This document shows positions 25,128 through 34,628 of a stretch of DNA of 64,000 nucleotides, piece by piece. The stretch's first letter is position 1, and every line of letters starts with the position of its first letter. A program made the position numbers and the translations under genes. The notes under the pieces are model-generated. The model made no database searches and was not told the origin of the DNA. It saw only the letters and a list, made by a program, of their open reading frames with translations. Location of the stretch: positions 1,984,001 through 2,048,000 of the forward strand of contig NZ_CP084703.1 in assembly GCF_020519665.1 (NCBI RefSeq), written 5' to 3'. The stretch comes from Bacillus shivajii (lineage in GTDB: Bacteria; Bacillota; Bacilli; Bacillales; Salisediminibacteriaceae).

Positions 25128-26999
25128 ATGAGCTACTTTCTAGATGCACCAGCTAACATTGTAGGTAATAGTTTCTTGAGGGAACCTCAAGAGGATGCAT
25201 ACAGAGCAATATATGACCATTTTATAAATAAAAAAAGTGAAGAACATGCATTAGTTACACTTCCAACTGGAACCGGAAAGACTGGTTTGATGGGGATAGC
25301 TCCTTTTAAAGTTTCTGGAGGGAGAGTACTAATTATTACTCCACAAACGGTAATAAGAGATTCTGTGTTAGGATCTTTAGACCCTACTCATCCGAAGAAT
25401 TTCTGGATGTTCTCAAGGGTATTTGATGAAGTTCATCACTTACCTACTTTAGTAGAATACGAGAAAACATTGACAGATGAAATAATTTATCAAGCCGATA
25501 TAGTAGTGTTGAATGTTCACAAATTACAAGAACGCTTGGATTCATCATTGATAAAAAGAGTTAATACTGACTTTTTCGACATGATAATAATTGATGAGGC
25601 ACATCATGCTGAAGCCAAAACCTGGAAAAGAGCAATTGAATATTTTGACGGAAGTAAAGTACTTAAGGTTACCGGGACACCATTTAGAAGTGACGGTAGA
25701 GCCCTTGGAGGAAAGGAAATTTACAAATATAGTTTAGCTCAAGCAATGGCAAAAGGATATGTAAAGAGTTTAGAAAAAATTGATCATATCCCTGATCAAA
25801 TGTTTTTTACGCTTGATAACGACCCAAGTAAGACATATACACTTGATGAACTTAGGGAAGGTAATATAAGGGAAGAAAACTGGATTCAACGATCTGTAGC
25901 TTTATCAAGAGAGAGTAATGAAAAGGTTGTTGACCTTTCCATAAAACATTTGAAAGAAAAGAAAGAATTAACAAACAATCCACATAAAATTATAGCCGTT
26001 GCATGTAGTATCGATCATGCTGAGGAAATTCAAAAAATTTATAGGGAAAAAGGTTATGAGTCATCAATCGTCCATAGTAAGCTAGAAAAGTTAGAGCAGG
26101 AAAAGGAGCTTAAAAAGATCAATGATGATAAAGTTGATGTAGTTATTAACGTTGCCATGCTAGGCGAAGGATATGACCACAAATTTTTATCAATAGCAGC
26201 TATTTTCCGCCCATTTAAAACTTTACTTCCTTATGCTCAATTTATTGGTCGTACTTTAAGGGCCATTGAATCCGAGGATGGAACATTCACAGAAGAGGAT
26301 AATACAGCTGTACTTATACATCACAAAGAGTTAGGCTTAGAAACATTATGGGAGTATTATAAAAAAGAAAAAGTTAAGCAAGATGCCATAAAAAAGATTA
26401 AGGAAGATAAAAATTTAGATTTAGGTGGATCCGGTTCAAAAGATTTAACAAAGGGTGAAGCAAATGAATCAGATGATTTTAGGGTTGAAAAGGACACCTT
26501 TGTGGAAACCGAATTAATAAGGAAGCGAAAAGGGAAATTAGAAGAAGAAAATAAAAAAATTCGGGAACTTCAAGAGCTATTAGGAATTGATGAAAACAAA
26601 GCCAAAGATTTTATTAGGCAATCTAAAAAGAGCACTGAGACAGAAAGATTGCTTCGTCCAGATAAATTCTATATACAAAGAAGAAAAGATTTTGATACGC
26701 TAATTCGAGAAGAGCTGATACCTGAGTTGGTGGCTGACTATAATCTTGATTTAGATGGTGATGAGTTGGTAAAAGGTAGGTATATTTTACCGAGAAAAGA
26801 TTTTGGCTGGATTTACGGCAATGTTAAGACAAATGGGGCTTTATTAGGAACTTATTTTAATGCATACTTAAAGAATGAATTGAAAGTTCCACGAGATCAA
26901 TGGACACTAGATCAATATGAAGAAGCGATTGAATTAGCAAAGTCTCTTGATAAATATATACGTGAAATAATCGATAGTAATAAGGAGGAAAACAAATGA
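25128..26999 (+). CDS. SF2 (DEAD/DEAH, type III restriction-like) helicase
   Basis: 623 residues. Motif I LPTGTGKT at 45-52, motif II IIDEAHH at 154-160, motif III VTGTPFRSD, and motif VI QFIGRTLR are all in place, in the order found in type III restriction and UvrB-like helicases. After about residue 440 it is charged and helical (KEKVKQDAIKKIKEDK, RKRKGKLEEENKKI), possibly a coiled coil. No nuclease or methyltransferase domain is visible. The next gene overlaps by 4 nt (ATGA), so a two-protein complex is likely. Several such helicases act in phage defence; the role here is inferred. ATG has GAGAGGCGG about 8 nt upstream. Confidence 0.85.
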   Translation: MSYFLDAPANIVGNSFLREPQEDAYRAIYDHFINKKSEEHALVTLPTGTGKTGLMGIAPFKVSGGRVLIITPQTVIRDSVLGSLDPTHPKNFWMFSRVFDEVHHLPTLVEYEKTLTDEIIYQADIVVLNVHKLQERLDSSLIKRVNTDFFDMIIIDEAHHAEAKTWKRAIEYFDGSKVLKVTGTPFRSDGRALGGKEIYKYSLAQAMAKGYVKSLEKIDHIPDQMFFTLDNDPSKTYTLDELREGNIREENWIQRSVALSRESNEKVVDLSIKHLKEKKELTNNPHKIIAVACSIDHAEEIQKIYREKGYESSIVHSKLEKLEQEKELKKINDDKVDVVINVAMLGEGYDHKFLSIAAIFRPFKTLLPYAQFIGRTLRAIESEDGTFTEEDNTAVLIHHKELGLETLWEYYKKEKVKQDAIKKIKEDKNLDLGGSGSKDLTKGEANESDDFRVEKDTFVETELIRKRKGKLEEENKKIRELQELLGIDENKAKDFIRQSKKSTETERLLRPDKFYIQRRKDFDTLIREELIPELVADYNLDLDGDELVKGRYILPRKDFGWIYGNVKTNGALLGTYFNAYLKNELKVPRDQWTLDQYEEAIELAKSLDKYIREIIDSNKEENK

Positions 27000-27322
27000 A
27001 TGAATTGATTGAACGGCTCTATGATGAACTATATTCTCCTAAAGTGAATCCTGAAGAATTGATTAACAATGCTTCATTGCCGAATTACACTTCAGTAAAT
27101 TTCAAATCTAATCAAACTGGTCTAATAGTTACAACAATATGTATTTTGGATAATGATGAAGAGGCTGAGTATAAATATCAATTTGATAGAGAAAAGCGAT
27201 TACTTACATTGATTGGTAATATAAATGGAGAAATTGATGTAATATATGATCGTAGTAAAGAGGTAGCACGAAAATATAAAGAAATAAAAAAGTATATGAA
27301 ATATAGAGTTCAGGCTGTATAA
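26996..27322 (+). CDS. Small partner of the SF2 helicase (108 aa, unknown)
   Basis: No family recognised. ATG overlaps the helicase stop codon (ATGA), with AAGGAGG 7 nt upstream, so translational coupling is expected. The protein is acidic, probably alpha/beta, and rich in Asp, Glu and Tyr (NDEEAEYKYQFDREK), with a helical basic end (KEIKKYMKYR). It could be a regulator or specificity subunit for the helicase. A terminator follows at 27355. Confidence 0.7.
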   Translation: MNELIERLYDELYSPKVNPEELINNASLPNYTSVNFKSNQTGLIVTTICILDNDEEAEYKYQFDREKRLLTLIGNINGEIDVIYDRSKEVARKYKEIKKYMKYRVQAV

Positions 27323-27354
27323 ATTGATATTAGTTATTCTCCGAGTTAGTAACT

Positions 27355-27384
27355 AACCCATCACATTTATTTTGTGGTGGGTTT
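27355..27384 (+). terminator. Terminator after the helicase operon
   Basis: AACCCATCACA pairs with TGTGGTGGGTT (one G-U) and ends in TTT. Confidence 0.75.
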
Positions 27385-27400
27385 ACTTAATGGTATTGAA

Positions 27401-27617
27401 AACCCCTGGCTATGCCGGGGGTTCAAAAGAGCTTATAGCGTGGTAAAAAAAACCTCACTTCATGGTAGGATAAAGTTGGTTTCCCGACCACTTCATCTCA
27501 CCATAGAAGGAGGTATGCCCTGTGAAGGACATGAATAGTTTAGCACACACAACATGGAACTGTAAGTACCACATAGTATTTGCCCCAAAGTACAGAAGAC
27601 AGATCATTAATGGCCAG
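27401..27617 (+). mobile_element. IS200/IS605-family left end with truncated tnpA
   Basis: A subterminal hairpin AACCCCTGGC / GCCGGGGGTT with loop TAT lies at 27401-27423, as in IS200-group elements. About 100 bp later a GTG at 27522 opens a TnpA-like frame reading SLAHTTWNCKYHIVFAPKYR, the hallmark N-terminus of IS200 Y1 transposases. The frame is cut after about 33 codons by a 60-bp palindrome. The catalytic HUH and Tyr residues are gone. Confidence 0.85.
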
Positions 27618-27674
27618 TGTTCCTGACCCCCAGTGCGCTAAAGCTTTAACGTGCTGGGGGTCAGGTGCGTTATT
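27616..27674. repeat. 60-bp palindromic repeat, copy 8
   Basis: GTTCCTGACCCCCAGTGCG, AAAGCTTTAACG, CTGGGGGTCAGG and CGTTATT. It cuts the IS200-like transposase. The left terminal AATAACG is not present, as the junction replaces it. Confidence 0.9.
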
Positions 27675-27803
27675 GGAAAGAATCAATAAAAATGAAGATA
27701 CTCGGCGTAGTGAAATCTTAAATAGAAGACGATCTTAAAAGTGGGTATCAGCTGCCTGAAAGAAAATAGGTTTGAGCTAGAATAAAAAGTAAAATGCCAG
27801 GTC

Positions 27804-27832
27804 TGGAAGCACGAGAACCGTCCCTGCGCTTC
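27804..27832. repeat. 27-bp hairpin repeat, inverted copy
   Basis: GGAAGCACGAGAACCGTCC followed by CTGCGCTTC, about 90 bp upstream of ilvD, in the opposite orientation to the copies placed after genes. Confidence 0.75.
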
Positions 27833-27920
27833 AATTTTTTCGAATAGAATATGAATTTTGATAATTTGATGTTATACTATGAAACTAACAAAATAACAAT
27901 ACATAAAATAGGAGAATGCA

Positions 27921-29591
27921 ATGATGGGAAATCAGTCAAAAACACGCAGTAAAGTATTTAATGACATTAATCGTGCTCCAAACCGTGCAATGATACGGGC
28001 TACAGGAGTTGAAGACGAAGATTTTAATAAACCTTTTATCGGAGTTGCTAGTACATGGAGTGAGGTGACTCCGTGTAATATGCACATTGATGAACTTGCA
28101 AGAAGTGCAAAACAAGGTGCGCTTGAAGGTGGAGGGACACCGTTCATTTTTAATACGATTACCGTTTCTGACGGCATTTCAATGGGAACAGATGGCATGC
28201 GGTATTCATTACCGAGCCGAGAAGTGATTGCCGATTCTATTGAAACGGTTGTTGGTGCACAAAACTACGACGGTGTCGTTGCAATCGGTGGCTGTGATAA
28301 AAATATGCCAGGATGTATGATTGCCTTAGGGCGCTTAAATTTACCATCTGTTTTCGTTTACGGTGGAACAATTCGTCCAGGTAAACACGACGGGAAGGAT
28401 ATCGACATCGTGTCTGCCTTTGAAGCAGTAGGGAAATATAACAATGAAGATATTGATAGTGATCAACTAAATCAAATTGAATGTCATGCTTGTCCAGGTG
28501 CAGGATCTTGTGGCGGTATGTATACAGCGAATACCATGTCTTCTGCAATCGAAGCGATGGGTATGAGTTTACCAGGTAGTTCCTCGAACCCTGCTGAATC
28601 GTCTGAAAAGTTGGAAGATTGTACAGCTGCAGGAGAAGCGGTAATGAATCTAACAAATCAAGGCATTACGCCAAGAGATATTATGACGAAAGAGGCATTT
28701 GAAAATGCGATCACAGTTGTCATGGCACTAGGCGGATCTACAAATGCTGTTCTACATTTACTTGCCATTGCAAAAACAGTGGACGTTGACCTTGATTTAG
28801 ACGATTTTGAGCGAATTCGCGAACAAGTCCCTCATATTGCAGATTTAAAACCGAGCGGCCGCTATGTAATGGAAGACTTGTCGAAAGTAGGCGGGGTTCC
28901 TGCAGTTATGAAGCTGCTTCTTGAAAAAGGATTGCTTCATGGAGATTGTATAACGGTAACGGGTAAGACGATAGCAGAGAACTTGTCAGAAGTCGATCAC
29001 TTAAGCGAAGGTCAAGAAATCATTTCGTTTGAAAATCCGAAACGTGAAACAGGACCTTTAGTTACGCTAAGAGGAAATTTAGCCCCAGAAGGTGCAGTAG
29101 CAAAAATGTCAGGCTTAAAAGTGAAAAAAATTACGGGCCCTGCTCGCGTATTTGATACGGAAAAAGAAGCGACAGATGCTGTATTAAATAACGAGATAAA
29201 CCCAGGTGATGTTATAGTTATCCGGTATGTAGGTCCAAAAGGCGGACCAGGTATGGCGGAAATGTTATCGATCACAGCGATCGTTGTCGGAAAAGGACTT
29301 GGAGAAAAAGTTGGACTCATTACAGATGGACGCTTTTCAGGTGGTACTCACGGATTAGTCGTAGGACACGTTTCTCCTGAGGCACAAGTCGGTGGACCGA
29401 TTGCGTTAATTAATGAAGGTGACATGATTACGATCGACAGCATCGCACAAGAGCTGGCAGTTGACGTATCGGAAGAACAGTTTGCAGAAAGAACGAAGAA
29501 TTGGACAGCTCCTAAACAACAATTACGCGGAACGTTAGCGAAATACGCACGTTTAGTTTCCTCAGCTTCAAAAGGAGCGATTACAGATTAA
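27921..29591 (+). CDS. ilvD: Dihydroxy-acid dehydratase
   Basis: Converts 2,3-dihydroxy acids to 2-keto acids in valine, leucine and isoleucine synthesis. 556 residues, the usual length. Signature iron-sulfur Cys are in [10 protein letters not shown] and [19 protein letters not shown]; other conserved blocks are [11 protein letters not shown] and [13 protein letters not shown]. The Met-Met start has GGAG upstream; ATG at 27924 is equally possible. It stands alone, not in an ilv-leu operon, and is flanked by a hairpin repeat and a terminator. Confidence 0.97.
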   Translation: MMGNQSKTRSKVFNDINRAPNRAMIRATGVEDEDFNKPFIGVASTWSEVTPCNMHIDELARSAKQGALEGGGTPFIFNTITVSDGISMGTDGMRYSLPSREVIADSIETVVGAQNYDGVVAIGGCDKNMPGCMIALGRLNLPSVFVYGGTIRPGKHDGKDIDIVSAFEAVGKYNNEDIDSDQLNQIECHACPGAGSCGGMYTANTMSSAIEAMGMSLPGSSSNPAESSEKLEDCTAAGEAVMNLTNQGITPRDIMTKEAFENAITVVMALGGSTNAVLHLLAIAKTVDVDLDLDDFERIREQVPHIADLKPSGRYVMEDLSKVGGVPAVMKLLLEKGLLHGDCITVTGKTIAENLSEVDHLSEGQEIISFENPKRETGPLVTLRGNLAPEGAVAKMSGLKVKKITGPARVFDTEKEATDAVLNNEINPGDVIVIRYVGPKGGPGMAEMLSITAIVVGKGLGEKVGLITDGRFSGGTHGLVVGHVSPEAQVGGPIALINEGDMITIDSIAQELAVDVSEEQFAERTKNWTAPKQQLRGTLAKYARLVSSASKGAITD

Positions 29592-29607
29592 GTCTTTGGA
29601 AAATGGT

Positions 29608-29638
29608 GGCATCTCTACGAACATGTAGAGATGCCTTT
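29608..29638 (+). terminator. Terminator after ilvD
   Basis: GGCATCTCTAC pairs perfectly with GTAGAGATGCC around 6 nt, followed by TTT. Confidence 0.85.
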
Positions 29639-29906
29639 CCTATAGCTATAAGTAGAATGTAAAAGCCGGTTTTATTGTGAATTTTTATTTATAACAAAGG
29701 ATTCAGTGATGGAGAATGAAATGACATTTTGGTGAAAAGGAAGTTCAAACTGGTCTCTTTGTAAATGGTAGCCAATAAATTGATCACAGAAGGTATTAAT
29801 CAGAAAAGGATGGTGGAGATTTTAGACAGTGTGGCCAAAGTTGTCATTGTTACTAAAAGGCCCTGTAAGAAAGGAAATGAGCGGAAAATAAAAGGGGTGA
29901 AGGTAA

Positions 29907-30854
29907 ATGCATGATAGAGTAGTTATCATTACAGGGGCAAGGTCAGGAATTGGAAAGGCAGCAGCTTTGCGGTTTGCGACTGAAGGATATACGGTTGTTA
30001 TGGCCTGTAGAAACATGGAAGTTAGTAAGAAGGTTCAAGATGAAATTATTGCTACCTCAAAAAATGAAAACGTGGATCTTATGGAGCTTGATGTATCCTC
30101 ATTCAAATCAATCGATCATTTTTGCGACAAATTCAAAAAGCGTTATGAAAAATTAGATATTTTAATTCATAACGCAGCTTACGTTGAACATGGTGCAAAA
30201 CACCGCTTGAGTATTGATGGAATTGAATTAACATTTGCGACAAACGTCGTAGGTCCTTATTTAATGACGCATTTGTTATTGAATCATCTAAAAAAATCAG
30301 ACGATGCTAGAATCTTTCATGCTGGAAGTAACATTATTAAACATTTTTTTGACCCAAAGAAAAAAATTGAGTTTGAGACTTTGCAAGGGGAAAATAAAGA
30401 TCCGAAGTTTAGTGTTTATAACATGTACCGTCAATCAAAAATTGCTTTTATGATGCTTACATTTAAAATGGCAGATGAGTTTAAAAACGAAGGGATTAAA
30501 GTAAATGCATTACAGATTAACGGTGCGAAACTTTCAAAGGAAACACTAAACAAGTTTACACTTCGCTGGCGAATCATTGGAAGGATACAAAGCATCTTTT
30601 TACGTCCTACAGAGTATATGGCAAATAATTACTACGACATTTGTACATCAGATAAATTTAAAGAAACAACTGGAAAGCTATTTAACGATAAATTAGAAAT
30701 GATGGAAACAGCTACAGGTGAAACACTGGGATTTATAGGGGAAATAAAACAAGTAGTTGGCACAAGTGTATATCCAGCTTACGCAGATGATAAAATCACC
30801 AAAGAGAAAGTGTGGGATTTTTGCGATAGGTGGACAGAAAAATATACAAGCTGA
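29907..30854 (+). CDS. Short-chain dehydrogenase/reductase, retinol dehydrogenase-like
   Basis: 315 residues with an NAD(P)-binding Rossmann start, TGARSGIG at 9-16, the NNAG-equivalent HNAAY, and the catalytic Y174-x-x-x-K178 (YRQSK). The long C-terminal extension and the LTFATNVVGPYLMTHLLL block are typical of WWOX/retinol dehydrogenase-type SDRs. The substrate is unknown. It precedes the beta-lactamase-fold hydrolase by 22 nt, so the two are probably one operon. Confidence 0.9.
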   Translation: MHDRVVIITGARSGIGKAAALRFATEGYTVVMACRNMEVSKKVQDEIIATSKNENVDLMELDVSSFKSIDHFCDKFKKRYEKLDILIHNAAYVEHGAKHRLSIDGIELTFATNVVGPYLMTHLLLNHLKKSDDARIFHAGSNIIKHFFDPKKKIEFETLQGENKDPKFSVYNMYRQSKIAFMMLTFKMADEFKNEGIKVNALQINGAKLSKETLNKFTLRWRIIGRIQSIFLRPTEYMANNYYDICTSDKFKETTGKLFNDKLEMMETATGETLGFIGEIKQVVGTSVYPAYADDKITKEKVWDFCDRWTEKYTS

Positions 30855-30876
30855 AAAAATAATGGGGTGATGAGCA

Positions 30877-31962
30877 ATGCAGATGGAAGAACGAATAAAA
30901 CGTATTGAAGAGCAGTTTAAGCAAATGGTACAAAAAGATATTAAAGTTAAAAACGCTCATTTATTAGTTCATTCAGAAAAGCTAGACATCCATTTAAATT
31001 TAGCAGAAGGAAAAACAGGTAATATATCAGCTCATCCAGCACAGCCGTACTATATTGCGAGTGTCGGTAAATTGTTTACTTCCGTTTTGATTGCAATGCT
31101 AGTTGAAAGAGGGGAACTGAGTTTTGAAGATAAAATTTGTGCTTATTTAGATGCTGATCTACTAGATAATTTACATGTTTATAAAGGTACTGATTATACA
31201 AATAAAATTAGAATTAAGCATTTACTTAACCATAAGTCTGGTTTACATGACTTTTACGATGATAAACCAAAGCAAGGGAAAGCACTAATGGACTTTGTTT
31301 TTGAGGAACCGTCACGTTTTTGGAAGCCTGAAGAAGTTATTCAATGGGCAAATGCACATTTGACTCCTCATTTTCCACCAGGCAAAGGGTTTCATTATTC
31401 AGATTCAAATTATGCTCTTCTAGGTTTAACGATAGAAAAAATAACAGGAAAACCATTTCAAGATGTACTTAAGGAATTTATTTTTGCACCACTTGGGATG
31501 AATCACTCTTATTTACTGCAATTTTCAGAACCAATCGAAAAATGTGAGTTCCCAATGGCCGACTTTTTTATAAGAAATAAAAACATGAAAGACTATCGGA
31601 GCTATAGTATCGATTATGCAGGTGGAGGAATCGTCGCTCCTGGGGAAGATTTGTTAAAGTTTATGAAAGCTTTAGTGAAATACGAGCTAATAAATGAAAC
31701 GACGTTGCAGCAAATGAAAACTTGGGAAAAATTTAGGTTAGGAATCGATTATGGGTATGGAATGATGAAATTTAAATCTGTTCCATTAATGATGCCGAAG
31801 AAGATGGAGAACATGTGGGGAAACGCCGGAATTACCGGAACGTTTATGTTTTATCATCCTGGATTAGACACTTATTTGATCGGCGGGTTAAATCAGTTTC
31901 GCTATAATAGAAAATCTTTCATGCTCATGTTTAAAGTGGTCAATATTTTATCTAAGGTATGA
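30877..31962 (+). CDS. Serine beta-lactamase-fold hydrolase (class C/PBP4*-like)
   Basis: 361 residues. The serine active site S62-V-G-K65 (YIASVGKLFTS) and the second motif YSDSNY are visible; the family uses S-x-x-K and Y-x-N. No signal peptide is seen, so it is likely a cytoplasmic esterase or amidase rather than a penicillin-binding protein. LLNHKSGLHDF and APLGM are typical of the Beta-lactamase (PF00144) group. It is the second gene of an operon with the SDR gene. A palindrome begins 6 nt after the stop codon. Confidence 0.88.
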   Translation: MQMEERIKRIEEQFKQMVQKDIKVKNAHLLVHSEKLDIHLNLAEGKTGNISAHPAQPYYIASVGKLFTSVLIAMLVERGELSFEDKICAYLDADLLDNLHVYKGTDYTNKIRIKHLLNHKSGLHDFYDDKPKQGKALMDFVFEEPSRFWKPEEVIQWANAHLTPHFPPGKGFHYSDSNYALLGLTIEKITGKPFQDVLKEFIFAPLGMNHSYLLQFSEPIEKCEFPMADFFIRNKNMKDYRSYSIDYAGGGIVAPGEDLLKFMKALVKYELINETTLQQMKTWEKFRLGIDYGYGMMKFKSVPLMMPKKMENMWGNAGITGTFMFYHPGLDTYLIGGLNQFRYNRKSFMLMFKVVNILSKV

Positions 31963-31967
31963 TTTTA

Positions 31968-32029
31968 AATAACGCTTCCTGCCCCCCAGTGCGCTAAAGC
32001 TTTAACGTGCTGGGGGTCGGTGCGTTATT
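31968..32029. repeat. 60-bp palindromic repeat, copy 9
   Basis: AATAACGCTTCCTGCCCCCC, AAAGCTTTAACG, CTGGGGGTCGG and CGTTATT. It immediately follows the hydrolase stop and may double as a stem-loop at the operon's end, although no T run follows it. Confidence 0.9.
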
Positions 32030-32151
32030 CACGTTCTTCAACTAATGATTAAGTAAATGAAAGAACAAGAGAAAGAAACGTGCCACATATACATAACCAT
32101 CTAAAATTTGGAAATAATAAATTTAACCATAATTGGAAGGGAAAAAGTGAT

Positions 32152-32682
32152 ATGCATGTTGCTACTGCTATTGTTGCTATCATAGCTGTTTTGACTCGGG
32201 GAGATTGGAGGAACTGGGAGGAGTACCACACTACTTTACTTTTTATTGCACTCGGTAATTTAGTTTATAACTTTTTAACAGCAAATTATTTTTTATGGCG
32301 TTTAGATGCTGATTTCATCCCAAATCATACTTTAACAGAGATGTTATACACCTTTATTGTTTTTCCAGCAACCATTTTAATTTTTTTAAAGGACTTTCCC
32401 ACTCATTGGTTCGAAAAGGTATTTCGTAATATAAAATGGATTGCTATTTATGGCATTTGGGAATACTTTTTTGTCCTAACAGGGAGGATTGAATACCATT
32501 ACGGTTGGTCATTATGGTGGTCAATCGCTTTTCTTTGTGTCATGTTTCCACTTTTAAGGTTACACCAAACACGTCCGTTATCTTCCTATTTGTTATCGGC
32601 ATTGGTCGTAATAGCAATATTATGGTGGTTTGATGTCCCTGTTCATGTCCCAGTTGAGGTGAGAAATCTAGAAGGAAGCTAG
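32152..32682 (+). CDS. CBO0543-family multi-pass membrane protein
   Basis: About 176 residues with five predicted membrane segments. THVATAIVAI-type start followed by LTRGDWRNWEEY, NLVYNFL and NHTLTEMLYTFIVFP is typical of the CBO0543 family of bacilli and clostridia. Function is not known. The frame is open to a GTG at 32080, but ATG at 32152 has GGAAGGGAAAAAG upstream and gives the family's usual N-terminus. The last codons (EGS and TAG) lie in the left end of a 27-bp hairpin repeat, so the native end may have been altered. Confidence 0.75.
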   Translation: MHVATAIVAIIAVLTRGDWRNWEEYHTTLLFIALGNLVYNFLTANYFLWRLDADFIPNHTLTEMLYTFIVFPATILIFLKDFPTHWFEKVFRNIKWIAIYGIWEYFFVLTGRIEYHYGWSLWWSIAFLCVMFPLLRLHQTRPLSSYLLSALVVIAILWWFDVPVHVPVEVRNLEGS

Positions 32683-32749
32683 GGGACGGTTCTCGTGCTT
32701 CCAATCCCCTTGGCCAATGGGATGCATGGGGACGGTTCTCGTGCTTCAA
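32673..32749. repeat. Two 27-bp hairpin repeats in tandem
   Basis: First copy GGAAGCTAGGGGACGG to GTGCTTCC (32674-32702), second copy GATGCATGGGGACGG to GTGCTTC (32723-32749), spaced by CCCCTTGGCCAATGG. Confidence 0.85.
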
Positions 32750-32805
32750 AAGTACAGGAAGTTGGGCTTTGTATCAAGAAGACCCTGCGATGTGGAATCT
32801 AATAA
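32750..32805 (+). pseudogene. GH18 fragment (C-terminal active-domain end)
   Basis: AAGTACAGGAAGTTGGGC through AAGACCCTGCGATGTGGAAT closely matches 19371-19423 of the GH18 pseudogene (GTGSWALYQEDPAMWN). About 50 bp only. It begins directly after a hairpin repeat. Confidence 0.75.
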
Positions 32806-32815
32806 AACTTCAGCA

Positions 32816-32847
32816 ATTTAAAAACACCTCCCATTAATGAGAGGTGC
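32816..32847 (-). terminator. Terminator for the DUF3231 gene
   Basis: On the minus strand CACCTC pairs with GAGGTG around an 10-nt loop and is followed by TTTTT. Confidence 0.7.
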
Positions 32848-32859
32848 GAATTAGTTAAA

Positions 32860-33864
32860 TTATTTGTCTTTTGCAAGATTTTTTCGATTTGGAGCAAGTG
32901 GGGGCTCTTCTAACCACTTATTTTTTGTCATAATATTAAACCATTCTTTTGTTACCACCAAGTTTTTCATGATAATCTTCTCATAAGTAACGACAAGGTC
33001 GGTTCGCATTGCGAACGCAAGTCCGGTCCCATGATATGCTTGTGCGGTCTGTAGAAGAAAACCAATATGATACAACATTAACTTATCTGAAAAAGGAGAT
33101 TCCTGAGAGGTCGTGACTTCTGACTCCCAAGACATTGGTACAGGTAAATTATCTTTTTTTAATATGCTACTAAGTGCTTGTATTTGGTTATCTGAGTTTT
33201 TTTCTGATGCCTCTAAAAATTTCCTCACTTCTTTCGATTGGGTAACTTGACTAAATGCAATCGAAAGCGTTTTTTCCAGTATCTTTTTCTTTAAGTTAAA
33301 CGAAAGACTAATAATTTCAGTTGCAGCTAAAGGTCGTTTGTCCCCAAAGTAGCCATCTAAAAATTGCTGACCTGAAATAAATTCAGGAGTTGCTTCAGGA
33401 TAAAAGTAAGGGTCTCTTTGAAAGTGTCCCTTTTCTAACAGTAATTCTATTGTTTGGTGATACAATTTTTTTCCGTCATTATCGCACGAATCATAAAAAG
33501 ATCTTAAATCCTTTTTTACAGAGGCACTAAGTGATGTCATGTGTCCCAATAAACCATGTAACGTCATAACATGTAAATAATGCAAACAAAACATGTCCGA
33601 AAACAATCTCTTTGTTCCTTTATTTAGGTCTGCATCATTAAACCCAATGGGGACAGGAAATCCTTCGTTTTCCATAAATGTAGTGATCTGTTGCTTCTGT
33701 TTTGCAAATGCACTTATTGCATCCTCAAATAGTGCTCTGATTTGTTCATCTTCTATAATGGATAGCATATACTTGTTTATCATATCAACGGCTGTACCAT
33801 TAACATATTCTCCCCACAACGTTCCTATTTCAGCAGACGTGAGCTTTAAATCGACTTTATCCAT
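32860..33864 (-). CDS. DUF3231 family protein
   Basis: 334 residues made of two similar halves, each starting with a helical block like LTSAEIGTLWGEYVNGT (residue 6) and LAATEIISLSFNLKKK (near 180), then PVPIGFNDAD or PVPMSWESEV, and a helical end. This duplicated four-helix, ferritin-like layout is typical of DUF3231 proteins of bacilli, often spore-associated (the YvcA/Coat X-like context is not confirmed). It has no signal peptide. ATG at 33864 has GAGGTGATTTC upstream. It is monocistronic. Confidence 0.85.
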   Translation of the reverse strand: MDKVDLKLTSAEIGTLWGEYVNGTAVDMINKYMLSIIEDEQIRALFEDAISAFAKQKQQITTFMENEGFPVPIGFNDADLNKGTKRLFSDMFCLHYLHVMTLHGLLGHMTSLSASVKKDLRSFYDSCDNDGKKLYHQTIELLLEKGHFQRDPYFYPEATPEFISGQQFLDGYFGDKRPLAATEIISLSFNLKKKILEKTLSIAFSQVTQSKEVRKFLEASEKNSDNQIQALSSILKKDNLPVPMSWESEVTTSQESPFSDKLMLYHIGFLLQTAQAYHGTGLAFAMRTDLVVTYEKIIMKNLVVTKEWFNIMTKNKWLEEPPLAPNRKNLAKDK

Positions 33865-34025
33865 GAAATCACCTCATAAAGTATATTTCACTAATTTGGA
33901 TAGAAATATAAAAAAATCCTTACATATCATTAATACTTTCTTTTATTTTCACTTATAGATGCGACATCTGAAGCTGTTTGACGTCTAATTAATAAATGGC
34001 AACGACAATTGAGGTGGATTAATAA

Positions 34026-34529
34026 ATGAATTGGAAAGTATATATGACAGTAGTATTCTTTTTTCTCTCCGGTCTCGTTTTAGTTGGGTGTGGACAATCA
34101 AATGACGATAAGGCTCTCCTCGTACAAAGTGAATTACTAATGACGGAAAAAACCTTCCCAAACAACTTCTATGACATATCAGAACAAGGGGTTATGGTTC
34201 GTAAAGTGACAGATCAAGATGATTTTAAAAGTGAGTGGGGAGAGTTCGGACTAAGCGACCAACCATTAGAACTTGATTGGAAAAATAACGTCGCTATTTT
34301 TCTAGGCACAGGAGAATCTGGAACATGTCCATTGGAATTTCAATTTGTAGAAATTAACGATGATAAAACAAAAATGATCATACATCTAGAGCAATCAAAT
34401 GGTGCTTGTACAAGTGATTTCACACCTAGAACGTTTATTTTATCTGTTGATACCGAAGAAATATCGAATGTAACGCACGTAGAGGTAAAGCATGGGGACG
34501 GTTCTCGTGCTTCCAAAACCCTCCAATGA
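34026..34529 (+). CDS. Putative lipoprotein with repeat-derived C-terminus
   Basis: 167 residues. A lipoprotein signal peptide ends at LVGC-GQSND, so it should be anchored at the outer face of the membrane. The mature part is acidic and beta-rich (FRAGMENT-like repeats are not seen); the family is not recognised. The last 12 residues (HGDGSRASKTLQ) are encoded by a 27-bp hairpin repeat (34490-34514), so the original stop seems to have been lost. ATG with GAGGTG upstream. Confidence 0.7.
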   Translation: MNWKVYMTVVFFFLSGLVLVGCGQSNDDKALLVQSELLMTEKTFPNNFYDISEQGVMVRKVTDQDDFKSEWGEFGLSDQPLELDWKNNVAIFLGTGESGTCPLEFQFVEINDDKTKMIIHLEQSNGACTSDFTPRTFILSVDTEEISNVTHVEVKHGDGSRASKTLQ

Positions 34530-34556
34530 AGCACTGGGACGGTTCTTGTGCTTCTA
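34490..34556. repeat. Two 27-bp hairpin repeats at the lipoprotein 3' end
   Basis: AAGCATGGGGACGG with GTGCTTCC (34492-34514), then AAGCACTGGGACGG with GTGCTTC (34531-34556). The first is translated as part of the lipoprotein. Confidence 0.85.
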
Positions 34557-34565
34557 ATATCCTCC

Positions 34566-34628
34566 AATAATGGTTCCTGCCCCCCAGTACGATAAAGCTT
34601 TAACGTGCTGGGGGGCAGGTGCGCTATT
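34566..34628. repeat. 60-bp palindromic repeat, copy 10
   Basis: AATAATGGTTCCTGCCCCCC, AAAGCTTTAACG, CTGGGGGGCAGG and CGCTATT. It immediately follows the two hairpin repeats, forming a composite block. Confidence 0.9.
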
